DNA from: Frisingicoccus sp902471845
Lineage (GTDB): Bacteria; Bacillota; Clostridia; Lachnospirales; Lachnospiraceae
Assembly (NCBI RefSeq): GCF_047030795.1
Contig: NZ_JBKYIC010000004.1
Strand: one strand, 5' to 3'
Length of the DNA stretch: 64,000 nucleotides
In this document: in pieces, positions 8,186 to 17,734 of the stretch
Numbering within the stretch: position 1 is the first letter of the stretch
Layout of the letters: every line of letters begins with the position of its first letter
The notes under the pieces: model-generated
What the model was told of the DNA's origin: nothing
Database searches by the model: none
What the model saw: only the letters and a program-made list of their open reading frames with translations
Made by a program: the position numbers and the translations under genes

Positions 8186-10588
8186 TTAGTTCTGCAACAT
8201 AATCTCCTTCATATTAAAAACTTTTACAATTTTTCCCGCTTTTGCATAACGGTAACGCAAAAACCATTCAAATTTTTGTTCGTGAGTCGATACAAATATT
8301 TGCCGATCTGCAAATTCATAACGAAGAATATCTACAAAACCAACCATATTTACATCATCTATCGTTTGTACAGGATCGTCAATCAATAATACAGAACCAG
8401 CTTCATTCTTGCCATAAAATTGATTCATACATAGTAAAAATGCAAGAGCAACCGCAGATAACTGCCCCGAACTCATACTATACAAAATATCCTGTTTATC
8501 CTCGGTACCAGAATTAACAAACTGTATCTTTGTAATTTCTTCATCTGTATCAACAAAAATACTTTTTCCGTTAAATTTCTGCTGAAGCATCCTTGCTGTA
8601 TATACATATAACAAGGGTTCTATATCTTTGATTATTTTTTTCTTGTACTCCTGGATTCCATCACTAAGTATCTTTTGATAATTTTCCAGTTCTATTTTTA
8701 TTGCCTCTAATTTCTGCTTTCTCTCCCTGACTTTTTTTAATTCCCTACTTTTTTCTGCCAGTTGCTTTCTGTTAATATCATCGTAGATAAACTTCATATA
8801 CTCTATTTTCTGTTCCAGCATTTCAACTGGTATTGCCAAAAACCGCTCCTCATCATTATCGAAATATTTTTTATACTTTTCAGTAAATTTCCTATCATCC
8901 AACTGTAGTTTTACATCTTCCGGAACATCTTTTAACTTTTCTTTCAATTCATTTAACAAACAATTATAGCCTCTATAGGTTTCCGTTATATCTTCTTGAT
9001 ATTCTTCTGGCAAATCAAGGCCAATATCCGCTAATAACTTTTCTATTTCCAATACTCGTAATTTGTTACTTTTCACTTCCTGTAATTTCTGGTATATTTC
9101 TTCTGAAACCGTTGTCTGCAATTTCATAGAAATATCTTCTGAAAGTTTGGCAAAAAAATCTGTGTATAATTTCTCTTTGATATTTTGAATTTGCGCCACG
9201 GAATCATCGGATAACTCATTTAACTTTCTTGTCTCTTCCTCAATCTTCTGATCCAAAGTTTCTTTATCTATATAGGGTTCCCCACATAAAGGACAAACGT
9301 TTTCGCTTATTCCTTTATATTGCATGGCAGTATGCGCATGCTCTATCAATTGTTGTCTGGTCTGAGCAAAGGAACTCATCACTCTTTCTAAAATCCCTTG
9401 GGTTTTGCTCAAATTCTTAATTACTTCCAATTGTCCTTGGATTTCAGAAATTGCTGACTCTCCCAGTAAATCCTCTGACCGGATAAATTCCCAGTTTAAA
9501 GAACCATATTCTCTTTTCTGAATATCTGTTGAAAGTTTTTTATACTTTCTTTCCTTTTGATAACGTTTCTCCAACTCCTCTTCTTGTTTTATCAATCCCC
9601 AAAAACGATATGCATATTCCAAAGGATATACATTATAAGAAATCTTATCCCCTCCATCAAACTCTTTGAGATAATTCTGGTACGGAAAATTAAACAAATA
9701 GTTTTTACACTCTTCTTTATGCTCCGCAAAATAAATCAAATTTTCTATCTCCTCTAGGGCCTCCTTATATATCTTTTCATCAAATGTAACATTCTCTTGA
9801 TCCCATATGATTTTTTTTGTCCTAAATAGTCTCAGATAAGAAATCTCCTCATTTACCGTTTCTTTCCTGATTTTTTCCAGCAAATTTTTTTGATCTGTTT
9901 CCAAATCATTTTCTATTTGTTCCAATTGAACCAGATAAGAACATTCTTTCTTTTGCCTCCTACCAGCTAATAAGTTCAAAAATTTTCCTACCTTTTTTTG
10001 TTCTTCATCCCATTTTTGTGGAATATCAAACAAAAAAGAGAGAGCTTCTGCTTTTGATTTTTTTGCTGTTTTTAAAAAATGTAAATGTTCATCCTGGGAA
10101 AGAAAACAACATTTATCAAAAAATTCTTCTATATCGTTTAAGTGTAAGTTTTGTAAAAATTCTTCTTGATTCTGTATTTCCTGACCATCACAAATAATAG
10201 TTCTCTTGAATAACTCAAAAATTTTGTACGGATTATTTTCTTTTGAAGCAGCTTTTTTCTTAGTTCTCGGCGGACAAGAATACATGATTTCTATATCTCT
10301 CCCGTTTTCTTCAAAACCAATTTTCACGTATGCCGCTTTTGTTTCATCTGAAATCAAAATTCTATTTTCGCCAGTCTCATTTTTTGCTATTTCAAGTTCC
10401 TCCGTATATTGCAAGATTCGCTTAATCTTACCGGTCAAGCAAAACTCCAATATATCAAAAACACTGGTTTTCCCGTATCCATTAGGTCCGTTAAACAAAA
10501 TCATATCAGCATTATCTATCTGCTTTATATCTTGAAATCTTGTAGTAAAAAGTTTAAAATTTTCTGCTTCTATTTTCTGTATTCTCAT
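8186..10588 (-). CDS. SMC/Rad50-like ABC ATPase, probable ATPase component of an ABC-three-component defence system
   Basis: The 800-residue protein has a P-loop GPNGYGKTS at residues 34-42, a long coiled-coil with a zinc-hook-like CPLCGEPY near residue 431, a signature-like SMSSGQLSAVALAF and Walker B LLIDDPVQTIDD near 730, and a switch histidine in VSTHEQKF. This is the layout of Rad50/SMC-type ATPases that act with nuclease or sensor partners on DNA. It overlaps the upstream gene by ATGA and abuts the downstream one. The order effector-like protein, middle component, ATPase is that of ABC-three-component systems, which is why I favour that assignment over a stand-alone repair enzyme. Confidence 0.8.
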   Translation of the reverse strand: MRIQKIEAENFKLFTTRFQDIKQIDNADMILFNGPNGYGKTSVFDILEFCLTGKIKRILQYTEELEIAKNETGENRILISDETKAAYVKIGFEENGRDIEIMYSCPPRTKKKAASKENNPYKIFELFKRTIICDGQEIQNQEEFLQNLHLNDIEEFFDKCCFLSQDEHLHFLKTAKKSKAEALSFLFDIPQKWDEEQKKVGKFLNLLAGRRQKKECSYLVQLEQIENDLETDQKNLLEKIRKETVNEEISYLRLFRTKKIIWDQENVTFDEKIYKEALEEIENLIYFAEHKEECKNYLFNFPYQNYLKEFDGGDKISYNVYPLEYAYRFWGLIKQEEELEKRYQKERKYKKLSTDIQKREYGSLNWEFIRSEDLLGESAISEIQGQLEVIKNLSKTQGILERVMSSFAQTRQQLIEHAHTAMQYKGISENVCPLCGEPYIDKETLDQKIEEETRKLNELSDDSVAQIQNIKEKLYTDFFAKLSEDISMKLQTTVSEEIYQKLQEVKSNKLRVLEIEKLLADIGLDLPEEYQEDITETYRGYNCLLNELKEKLKDVPEDVKLQLDDRKFTEKYKKYFDNDEERFLAIPVEMLEQKIEYMKFIYDDINRKQLAEKSRELKKVRERKQKLEAIKIELENYQKILSDGIQEYKKKIIKDIEPLLYVYTARMLQQKFNGKSIFVDTDEEITKIQFVNSGTEDKQDILYSMSSGQLSAVALAFLLCMNQFYGKNEAGSVLLIDDPVQTIDDVNMVGFVDILRYEFADRQIFVSTHEQKFEWFLRYRYAKAGKIVKVFNMKEIMLQN

Positions 10589-11331
10589 TTGCCTTCCTCT
10601 TCTGACTTATTCTGGCTTCTTTCCTTATCAATGAGACTATCCAGCCAATTATAAAATGCGCTTTCATCTTCAATTACAGTTTCTAAATTTATCATTTCTT
10701 CTTGAACTTTCTCTAATTCAACTGAATGCTCTTTTGCTTTCTTCTTTACATAACTTTCAACAGTTTGGTATCTCTTGTCCGTTCCAATCTGATATTCTCC
10801 AAATCGAAGAAATGGCAATTTAATAAATACATTCATCAAAAAATCATATTCATAGTTATCCCTACTACTCTTTTTATATTTCTCAAACTGTTCTTCCACA
10901 ATGTATTTTCGACACAATTCATCAAATTTTCCTACATATCCTTCTGAAAACTTGTCCATATCTTCTGTATATACCAACACATGTTTTGTAAAATAACTCA
11001 AATCTTCTTCAATTAAGCCAATCCTTTTACTTAATTCACAGATGCTTCCCATTACCTCTGTCTGATAATAATCATCATCAGAAATTTTGAAGCAATACAT
11101 ACACAACGTATTTTTATCCATATTAGTATCATATATTTCATGATTCTTTTTAATCTCTTGAAATACTTCTTCTGTATTTTGCCATAAAAACATTAAATCA
11201 TCCTGATTTTTCAGAAAAAAGACTAAATAATAACTCTGAAATTCCCCCTTATAAAAAATCATATCATAATCCATATACTGAAACTCTAAACTTTGTTCTT
11301 TATCAAAAAGCGACTCAATAAAATTTTTCAT
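10585..11331 (-). CDS. Probable middle component of an ABC-three-component system
   Basis: This 248-residue soluble acidic protein has no motif I can name with certainty. It begins MKNFIESLFDKEQSLEFQYMD, contains an aromatic-rich first half and ends in a charged helical tail (DSLIDKERSQNKSEEEGK). Position is the main evidence: it is two bases after a nuclease-like gene and overlaps the SMC-like ATPase by four bases. In ABC-three-component systems a small middle protein of this size links the ATPase to the effector. General resemblance to the middle-component families is an inference. Confidence 0.55.
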   Translation of the reverse strand: MKNFIESLFDKEQSLEFQYMDYDMIFYKGEFQSYYLVFFLKNQDDLMFLWQNTEEVFQEIKKNHEIYDTNMDKNTLCMYCFKISDDDYYQTEVMGSICELSKRIGLIEEDLSYFTKHVLVYTEDMDKFSEGYVGKFDELCRKYIVEEQFEKYKKSSRDNYEYDFLMNVFIKLPFLRFGEYQIGTDKRYQTVESYVKKKAKEHSVELEKVQEEMINLETVIEDESAFYNWLDSLIDKERSQNKSEEEGK

Positions 11332-11333
11332 CT

Positions 11334-12902
11334 CTACTTCCCTACACTTTCAATCAACTGCTCCGAAGTAATAAATTGTGGTTTTTTGGCCACATAAATA
11401 CTATGTTCCTCAAAATCAATCCCTTCTGTTTCTTCCTCCGTCAAATCACTCATCCGTATCTTAACACAGCTATTGTCCCAAACAGAGGAAGGTGCATATA
11501 TCCTTGTTGTTACCAACTGATCCGCATCAAATATTGTTTCTATTAAATCCTGATTGGTTTCCATAGCTTTTACAATACTAGCAACTACCCTTGAAGGACG
11601 TTTACCGGAAATTGCCGTAATAAAAGCTGCTTTATCCTGATTCATTACCTCAAAATGTGTTTTATCGTCTTTTTTAATAAAATATTTTTCAGGCACTTTC
11701 TTTATAGCTTCAAAGACGGAGTCCGGCATTCCATCTTTTGACAGCAAATCATTCAGGCAAGCTCTATCTTTAATTGTTTTTGTACATTCAGGATTGAGAT
11801 TATAACAAAACTTAATAAACGCAGCTTTTCCAAGGGTATTTCTTCGATACTCCGGATGTTGCAACTTACAGTCGATTCCCTGACAACTGTTTTCTTCTTG
11901 ACAAATATTACAATATTCTTCCATACATTCATCATAGATTCTGATTAATGCAAGAACATTAGCATCTTCTTCATATTTTTCCATACCTTCATCCAAAAGC
12001 GTTTTGAACTCACCTAAAGAAATACTTTCAATAGCCTCTTTATTTTCTTGAATTAAATTATGCCGTTCAAGAATTTTTCTCTGCACAAATCGAAGTATCC
12101 TGTCCGCTATATATTCATATTCCTCTCCACGCAATTCTTCTGCATTTGCTTTATACCTTTTCACATAATCTACTATTTGCAAAAAAACATCAGTTCCACA
12201 ACAGTAATTTTCTCCATTGTCATATTCATAAAGCTTCACTTCTTTACTAATTTCCAATATGCAAAATTCAGTTTCCAGAAAAGCAAGCAATTCTTCCAAT
12301 TTTGATTTTGCTTGATTCCGCTCCCGTTTCTCACACAATTTTTCTAAATCCTTTAGCAGATTTGTATACTTTTCACGTTTTATACCGATTAGATTCTTTG
12401 AGACACTCTCTTCCAGTTTTTCTAAAATTGTATCTTCATTTTTATATTGATCTAATTCTTTCCTCCAGTTACACAAATTCTTATAGAATTTTATAATATC
12501 CTTTTTCCATTCTTCTATTTTTTTAGCAAAACTATCTTCATCATTTAAGACTATTTTTCTGCTAACATGCAAATACGCCTCCGGATCTCCATAATTGTTT
12601 TTCTTCCAGAATCCTCTTTCTAGCATAAGTTGTATCAACGGTTCTTTGTACTTAGAAAGATTTGTATCTCTCTGATTTTTTACTTGATGAATTGATAAAT
12701 ACTGTTTTCCGATTACATCCTCATAATAAATAGCAATATCCTCACTTTTTTCCATCTCAATATAATATTGGCCGATCTCTGCTTCTTTCCCTGAATCTCT
12801 TAACTCACATATCTCTTTTAAAGCCAAATAAACCGCTATCTGTCCTTGATATAAAAATCCACTCCAAGTAGGTGATGCATCATGCATAAAAATATTGTCC
12901 AT
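11334..12902 (-). CDS. Probable ABC-three-component effector with N-terminal nuclease-like domain
   Basis: The 522-residue protein opens with PTWSGFLYQGQIAVYLALKEI (GxxYQ motif), then YYIEMEKSEDIAIYYED and SIHQVKNQ. This E...ED...QVK pattern is that of restriction-endonuclease-like folds related to the Cap4/DUF4297 type. The middle is coiled-coil, with a Cys-rich patch (CNICQEENSCQGIDC) near residue 330, and a C-terminal module after residue 400 that may contact the other components. GGGGAG lies just upstream of the ATG. It is the first gene of the four-gene operon. That it cuts DNA is inferred from the motif, not shown. Confidence 0.65.
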   Translation of the reverse strand: MDNIFMHDASPTWSGFLYQGQIAVYLALKEICELRDSGKEAEIGQYYIEMEKSEDIAIYYEDVIGKQYLSIHQVKNQRDTNLSKYKEPLIQLMLERGFWKKNNYGDPEAYLHVSRKIVLNDEDSFAKKIEEWKKDIIKFYKNLCNWRKELDQYKNEDTILEKLEESVSKNLIGIKREKYTNLLKDLEKLCEKRERNQAKSKLEELLAFLETEFCILEISKEVKLYEYDNGENYCCGTDVFLQIVDYVKRYKANAEELRGEEYEYIADRILRFVQRKILERHNLIQENKEAIESISLGEFKTLLDEGMEKYEEDANVLALIRIYDECMEEYCNICQEENSCQGIDCKLQHPEYRRNTLGKAAFIKFCYNLNPECTKTIKDRACLNDLLSKDGMPDSVFEAIKKVPEKYFIKKDDKTHFEVMNQDKAAFITAISGKRPSRVVASIVKAMETNQDLIETIFDADQLVTTRIYAPSSVWDNSCVKIRMSDLTEEETEGIDFEEHSIYVAKKPQFITSEQLIESVGK

Positions 12903-13043
12903 GTCATGCTCCCCTTATCTTCTTCTTTATTTCAGTATATCATCCTTCTATGGAATTACAAAGAAATAATTCCCAACATCCAGACTACTTAATTAAAACC
13001 TTTGCTTTGAAAGTACAATATCCTTTCCATTTATTTTGAACAG

Positions 13044-14309
13044 TCATTTAATCTCTGCACCATCTTCCTCATCTTTGATTCTGTAGTAGTCGTCCATATC
13101 CAAACTCAATTTCACATAAGTATCCGGTTTTGATTTCCGGTTGTTCTTCCGCACTAAACTCACGATAGTCTCTATATGTTCCGTAAAAGGAAACATGTCT
13201 ACTGGCCAGACGCCTTTTGCCTTATACCCTTTTTTCTCGAGCCACTTGACATCCCGCTCTAAGGTCACCGGATTACAGGAGACATAAACAACAGTCCTTG
13301 GCCCCATTTTAACAAGGGAACTTAAGAAAGCTTCGTCGCTGCCGCTCCGCGGTGGATCCAGCAGCACCACATCCGGCAGACGGACACTCGAATCTCGTCT
13401 GGCCGCGTCGGCAAGCCTGACCATGAATCTTCCTGCATCTTCACAGACAAATCGGATATTTTTAATGTTATTGACCTTGGCATTGCCGATGGCGTCTCGA
13501 ACTGCATCCCGGTTCAGTTCAACGCCAACCACTGAATCCACATAATCACTGGCCACCATACCAATGGTGCCGATACCGCAATAAGCATCGATAACATATT
13601 CTTTTCCAGTAAAACCGGCAGCCTCAATGGCCTTTTTATACAGAAGTTCCGTCTGAATCGGATTCACCTGATAAAAAGACTTGGCGGAAATGCGGAATTT
13701 TTTACCGCAAAGTATATCTTCAATATAACCTTTTCCATATAAAACTTTCTCCCTCTCACCAAGAACCATGCTTGTCCGCTTGTCATTTATGTTGTGAATG
13801 ATGGTCGTAATCTGAGGATGTTCTTTTAACAAGGCTTTGACAAAATTGTTTCGGGACGGGAACACCGGCGACCCCGTGACGATAACAACCATCACCTGTC
13901 CCGTGGCAAAGCCACGTTTCACAAGGACGTGACGCAGAAGACCATAGCCCGTATCCTCATCATAAGTTTTTATCTTAAAAGATTTGGCCAGCTTACGAAT
14001 CGTTCCGATGATCTCATCCGCCAGCACATCTTCAATCATACAGGATTCCACCGGAATGACCTGATGGGTTCCTTCTTTGTAAACGCCGGAAATAATATTG
14101 CCCTTTTTGTCTCTGTCAAAAACGGCATGCACCTTATTCCGATAGTGTTTAGGGTTCTCCATTCCCGCAATGGGATAAATTTTACAATACTTTCCCATCA
14201 GCTTTCCGACCATTTTTTCCTTTATCTTTAACTGTTCTTTGTATGGTACACCCTGATAACGGCAGCCGCCGCATTTTTTATGTACCGGACAGACTTCTGT
14301 TCTACTCAT
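13044..14309 (-). CDS. rlmD: 23S rRNA (uracil-C5)-methyltransferase, RlmD/RumA type
   Basis: RlmD-type enzymes use S-adenosylmethionine to methylate a uracil in 23S rRNA. The protein has the iron-sulfur cluster motif start CPVHKKCGGC, the SAM-binding DAYCGIGTIGM, DPPRSGSD and the catalytic-cysteine loop YVSCNPVTLERD, then a C-terminal tail KPDTYVKLSLDMDDYYRIK. No N-terminal TRAM domain is present, so it is the short form (about 421 residues). I take the ATG at 14309 (MSRTEVCPV). The frame stays open upstream to 14387, but that part is not family-like, and GGAAAGGA lies close to 14309. The 3' end is repeated in decayed form at 6209-6345. Which uracil is modified cannot be told. Confidence 0.88.
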   Translation of the reverse strand: MSRTEVCPVHKKCGGCRYQGVPYKEQLKIKEKMVGKLMGKYCKIYPIAGMENPKHYRNKVHAVFDRDKKGNIISGVYKEGTHQVIPVESCMIEDVLADEIIGTIRKLAKSFKIKTYDEDTGYGLLRHVLVKRGFATGQVMVVIVTGSPVFPSRNNFVKALLKEHPQITTIIHNINDKRTSMVLGEREKVLYGKGYIEDILCGKKFRISAKSFYQVNPIQTELLYKKAIEAAGFTGKEYVIDAYCGIGTIGMVASDYVDSVVGVELNRDAVRDAIGNAKVNNIKNIRFVCEDAGRFMVRLADAARRDSSVRLPDVVLLDPPRSGSDEAFLSSLVKMGPRTVVYVSCNPVTLERDVKWLEKKGYKAKGVWPVDMFPFTEHIETIVSLVRKNNRKSKPDTYVKLSLDMDDYYRIKDEEDGAEIK

Positions 14310-14440
14310 TTTAATAACCATTCCTTTCCAACTTATGTTACAATAAAATAAAGATGAATACAAGAGAAATGACCGCCGTGCAGCCAAATGTTTGGTGGCA
14401 GCAGGGTATAGTATTTCTATAGCAGAATTGGAGGATAGTC

Positions 14441-14788
14441 ATGAAAAAATGGTATGATGAGGAATATTCATTTGAAATTGAAGTCACAGGGTTTCTTCGC
14501 AGCGACCATACAGAACGGTACTGCCGAAATGGAGAAGAGGTCGGAGACAGGTATACCTGTACCTACGGCTGTCCTGTAAATGCGGATGGACAGGGTATCT
14601 GCTCCAAGGTGATGATGCTGATGTTCCCGGTCATGGAAGCCATCCGAAGCGGTGGGGATTTAGAGAATATCGGTGGCAGCAGCAGATATACAAAAGATAT
14701 TGTCTGTCCGGATGGCAACGTTATATTCCGGCTTACAGCAAAGAAACTTGGAAACGAGAATTTTTTCAGAGGAAAATTTTTTGATTAA
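14441..14788 (+). CDS. TIGR04076 family protein
   Basis: The 115-residue protein resembles the TIGR04076 family of small Cys-containing proteins from anaerobes: TYGCPVNADGQGICSK, then MFPVMEAIRSGGDLENIGG and a strand-rich end with CPDGNVIFRLTAKK. Function is not known. TTGGAGGA six bases before the ATG is a strong ribosome binding site. It stands alone, divergent from rlmD and convergent with the rubrerythrin gene, and ends in a shared terminator. Confidence 0.7.
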   Translation: MKKWYDEEYSFEIEVTGFLRSDHTERYCRNGEEVGDRYTCTYGCPVNADGQGICSKVMMLMFPVMEAIRSGGDLENIGGSSRYTKDIVCPDGNVIFRLTAKKLGNENFFRGKFFD

Positions 14789-14795
14789 CAGATTT

Positions 14796-14838
14796 GGAGG
14801 GAACAACAGATTTTTATCTGCCGTTCCCTCCATTTTTT
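14796..14838. terminator. Bidirectional terminator between the TIGR04076 gene and rubrerythrin
   Basis: GGAGGGAAC (14796-14804) pairs perfectly with GTTCCCTCC (14823-14831), with a further inner pairing CAGAT/ATCTG, and is followed by six T. The T-run touches the stop codon of the convergent rubrerythrin gene. Confidence 0.75.
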
Positions 14839-15454
14839 AACAGCCGCAGAGACAGCGAACCTGGGAAAAATCAAAAGGCGCCATGACCTGTCGGATAAAG
14901 TATCCCTGATTGTGCTGACATACCGGGCAAACCTTCGGCGCTTCTTTGCCAAATGCAATATGACCGCAATTCAAACACATCCATGCGATTTCTTTATCGG
15001 CTACGAAAAGTTTCCCCTGTTCCATGAGCTGTGCGAAATGTTCAAAACGGTCCGCATGGGTTTTCTCGATAGCTGCAATATTGTGAAAAAGATTTCCAAT
15101 CTGGGCGAATCCTTCCCGTTTTGCCGTATCACCGAAATGTTTATATACGTCGTCGTATTCTTCCAGTTCGTTATGCTGCGCCATGCGAAGCAGCTTGGAC
15201 ATTTCGGGGTCAATATCCACCGGATAACCGCCGTCGATGGCGATGGTCTCTCCGGCCATATCTTTCAAATGACTGTAAAATAATTTGGCATGTTCCTTTT
15301 CCTGGTCGGCCGTAAACGTAAATACAGTTTCAATCACATACAGACCATTGGCCTTTGCCTGAGAGGCCGCCATCGTATACCGGTTTCTCGCCTGACTTTC
15401 ACCTGCAAAAGCCCGCATTAAATTTTTCATTGTTTCACTTTCTCTGAAATCCAT
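14837..15454 (-). CDS. Rubrerythrin
   Basis: The 205-residue protein is a canonical rubrerythrin: an N-terminal four-helix di-iron domain with ESQARNRYTMAASQAKANG and ADQEKEHAKLFYSHL and a second EKTHADRFEHF, then a C-terminal rubredoxin-like domain with CLNCGH and CPVC that binds a single iron. It ends with an extra Cys-rich tail, CLCGC. Rubrerythrins reduce hydrogen peroxide in anaerobes. The ATG follows GGAGGAAT. It lies 24 bases after the 2-oxoacid oxidoreductase and is transcribed the same way, so it may share that transcript, which would place peroxide defence beside an oxygen-sensitive enzyme. Confidence 0.95.
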   Translation of the reverse strand: MDFRESETMKNLMRAFAGESQARNRYTMAASQAKANGLYVIETVFTFTADQEKEHAKLFYSHLKDMAGETIAIDGGYPVDIDPEMSKLLRMAQHNELEEYDDVYKHFGDTAKREGFAQIGNLFHNIAAIEKTHADRFEHFAQLMEQGKLFVADKEIAWMCLNCGHIAFGKEAPKVCPVCQHNQGYFIRQVMAPFDFSQVRCLCGC

Positions 15455-15478
15455 AATTATTCCTCCTGAATTTTAAAT

Positions 15479-17734
15479 TTATAGCAATGGATGCTCGGAA
15501 AGAGCCTTGAGCCGCTCCCACCGTCTGTCAATTTCCTTCTGAATAGTTTCTGCAACACCTCTATACTGAGGTTTTGTCAAATGACGTGTCCGCCCCATCA
15601 TTGCCAGCCAATCAGCCACCGGAATTTTTTTATTTGATTTTTCCGGATTATAGCTCAACGTAGTCTGTCCCTTCTCCACCTCATAAAGTGGAAAATAACA
15701 GCAATCCACAGCCTTTCCAATAATGGTTCGTTCCTCCTCCGGTTTATCGGACCAGTTGAGCGGGCAGGCCGACAACGCACGAATATAGGCCATACCTTCC
15801 GACTTGGCATAGACCTGGGCCCTGGCTGCTTTTTTTACAAAATCTGCCGGATTTGATTCTGCTGCCGTCGCCACATAGGGCATGCCGGTAGCCGCCATAA
15901 TAGCCGCCGTATCCTTATGGAAAAAGCTCTTGCCATACTGCTCCGGCCCCACATGGGAAGTAGAACTTTTCGCTCCCATCGGCGTCGAATAAGATAATTG
16001 ATAGCCCGTATTCATATATCCGCCGTTATCATACTCTAACAAGATCAAATGGCTTCCCCTCAAGGCTGCGCCGATAGCCGAACCAAGACCAATATCCATA
16101 CCACCGTCACCGCTGACCATGACAAAGGTGATATCGCCTTCAGGATATTCGCCTCGTTTCTGCCGTTGCTTAAACATTTCCACCACACCGGATAAGGTTG
16201 CCGCACCATTCTGAAAAAGATTATGAATGTAAGGCACTTTAAAGGATGTTTTCGGATAACCGGTAGTTACCACCATACCGCAGCCCGTCTGAAAAAGCAC
16301 CACCACATGCCCCTCAATCCCCTTCAGTAATAGATTCACATTGACCGGAATGCCACAGCCCGGACAGGCGCCATGGCCCGGACTGAGCCGCTTCGGCATG
16401 GCTGTCAATTCGTTGATCCGGGCATTTTCAATCTGAACATGACCGTTTTCCGGATTCATACTCCGGCGGATAATTCCCGGCGAAGACGCCTCCTTCGTGA
16501 TCGGCTCGTAATACCGCATATCTTCCCGGCCGCCAAAGCCTTTAGTCACACCGATATAATCGAAGGATTTTGCCTCCGGATTTTCCCCTTCCTGAAAAAG
16601 TATTTCCGCATCTTCAGCATAAAAATCCTTGCCCCCAAGACCATAAATCCGGCTGAGTACCCGAATATCATCATTGCCCTTCCCAAAGCTTTGGAGCATG
16701 GCCTTAATCTCCAGTGTCATATTTCCGCCGCCGGCGCCATAACTGTCCTGCCGGTCGGCAACAATGATCGTTTTCACATTTTGACACAGGGCGTACAGAG
16801 CTTCTGCCGGGAAAGGCCGGAGTACGCTGGCCGTAAACACGCCGACCTTCCTTCCCGCTTCCCGAAGCTTATGCACAGCGGAACGCACCGTATGATAGGC
16901 AGAACCAAGAATAAAAATGGCCGTCTCCGCATCCGTCATCTGACATTCCCGAACCGCTCCATAACTCCGTCCGGAAATTTCTTCGTACTCTTCGTATATG
17001 GTCGGAAGCCAGTTGGCCGCCGATTTCATCGCCTGGTGGAGCTGGTACTTATTATTGATAATATCCGGCTCGTTCATATAAGAACCAATGGTGACCGGAT
17101 GGTCCATATCCAGCAAGTCCACCTCCGCCTCCCGTTTGCCTATGAACTTCTGAACAACCTCATCCGATTCAAAGACCATACAGCGCCGCTTCTGGTGACT
17201 TGTAAAAAAGCCGTCAAAGGCTACGATGACCGGAAGATTTACTTTTTCCGCCAGTTTCAATCCACAGATATTCATATCGTAAACCGCCTGAGGCGTATCG
17301 GCAAACAGAATGATCCACCCGGTATTTAAAGCATACATAATATCGCTGTGGTCCCCTTTAATCGAAAGCGGCCCGGAGACCGTCCGGCAGGCCACATTCA
17401 TCACCATCGGAAACCGGGTACCCGACTGGACCGGAAGCTGTTCCAGGGCGTACAAAAGACCATTGGCGCTGGTCGCATTGAATACCCGACCCCCGCAGGC
17501 CGACGCGCCGTAACAGATTCCCGCCGCACTGTGTTCGCCCTCAGCCGCCACCAGAGAAATATCATGAAGCCCTTCCGCCCTCATGGCATCCAGATTTTCC
17601 GCAATCTGAGTCGACGGTGTAATCGGATAGTACCCCATCACATGGTAATTAATCTGTTTGGCCGCATAGGCCGCCAGCTCATTGCCGCTGTCAAAAAGCA
17701 CTTTCTGTGGCTTAACTTCCTTTTTTTCCATCAT
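15479..17734 (-). CDS. 2-oxoacid:ferredoxin oxidoreductase, fused alpha-beta subunits
   Basis: The 751-residue protein joins the alpha and beta subunits of a pyruvate-type ferredoxin oxidoreductase. Residues 1-~390 are alpha (YYPITPSTQIAENLDAM, SANGLLYALEQLP, SGPLSIKGDHSD). From ~450 the beta part has GHGACPGCGIPVN and the thiamine diphosphate motif GDGGMDIGLG near 545 with NGGYMNTGYQ, and the usual C-terminal helices. The complex cleaves a 2-oxoacid to acyl-CoA and CO2, reducing ferredoxin. Which oxoacid (pyruvate, branched or aromatic) is not fixed by what I can see. It overlaps the gamma-delta gene by ATGA. Confidence 0.9.
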   Translation of the reverse strand: MMEKKEVKPQKVLFDSGNELAAYAAKQINYHVMGYYPITPSTQIAENLDAMRAEGLHDISLVAAEGEHSAAGICYGASACGGRVFNATSANGLLYALEQLPVQSGTRFPMVMNVACRTVSGPLSIKGDHSDIMYALNTGWIILFADTPQAVYDMNICGLKLAEKVNLPVIVAFDGFFTSHQKRRCMVFESDEVVQKFIGKREAEVDLLDMDHPVTIGSYMNEPDIINNKYQLHQAMKSAANWLPTIYEEYEEISGRSYGAVRECQMTDAETAIFILGSAYHTVRSAVHKLREAGRKVGVFTASVLRPFPAEALYALCQNVKTIIVADRQDSYGAGGGNMTLEIKAMLQSFGKGNDDIRVLSRIYGLGGKDFYAEDAEILFQEGENPEAKSFDYIGVTKGFGGREDMRYYEPITKEASSPGIIRRSMNPENGHVQIENARINELTAMPKRLSPGHGACPGCGIPVNVNLLLKGIEGHVVVLFQTGCGMVVTTGYPKTSFKVPYIHNLFQNGAATLSGVVEMFKQRQKRGEYPEGDITFVMVSGDGGMDIGLGSAIGAALRGSHLILLEYDNGGYMNTGYQLSYSTPMGAKSSTSHVGPEQYGKSFFHKDTAAIMAATGMPYVATAAESNPADFVKKAARAQVYAKSEGMAYIRALSACPLNWSDKPEEERTIIGKAVDCCYFPLYEVEKGQTTLSYNPEKSNKKIPVADWLAMMGRTRHLTKPQYRGVAETIQKEIDRRWERLKALSEHPLL

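Noticed and set aside
14310..14387. N-terminal extension of RlmD
   Set aside because: The added residues are unlike the family and the ribosome binding site fits the ATG at 14309.
16373..17329. Long plus-strand open frame (318 codons)
   Set aside because: It lies wholly opposite the ferredoxin oxidoreductase alpha-beta gene, is His/Arg/Pro-rich and has no family motif. Shadow of a GC-richer coding region.
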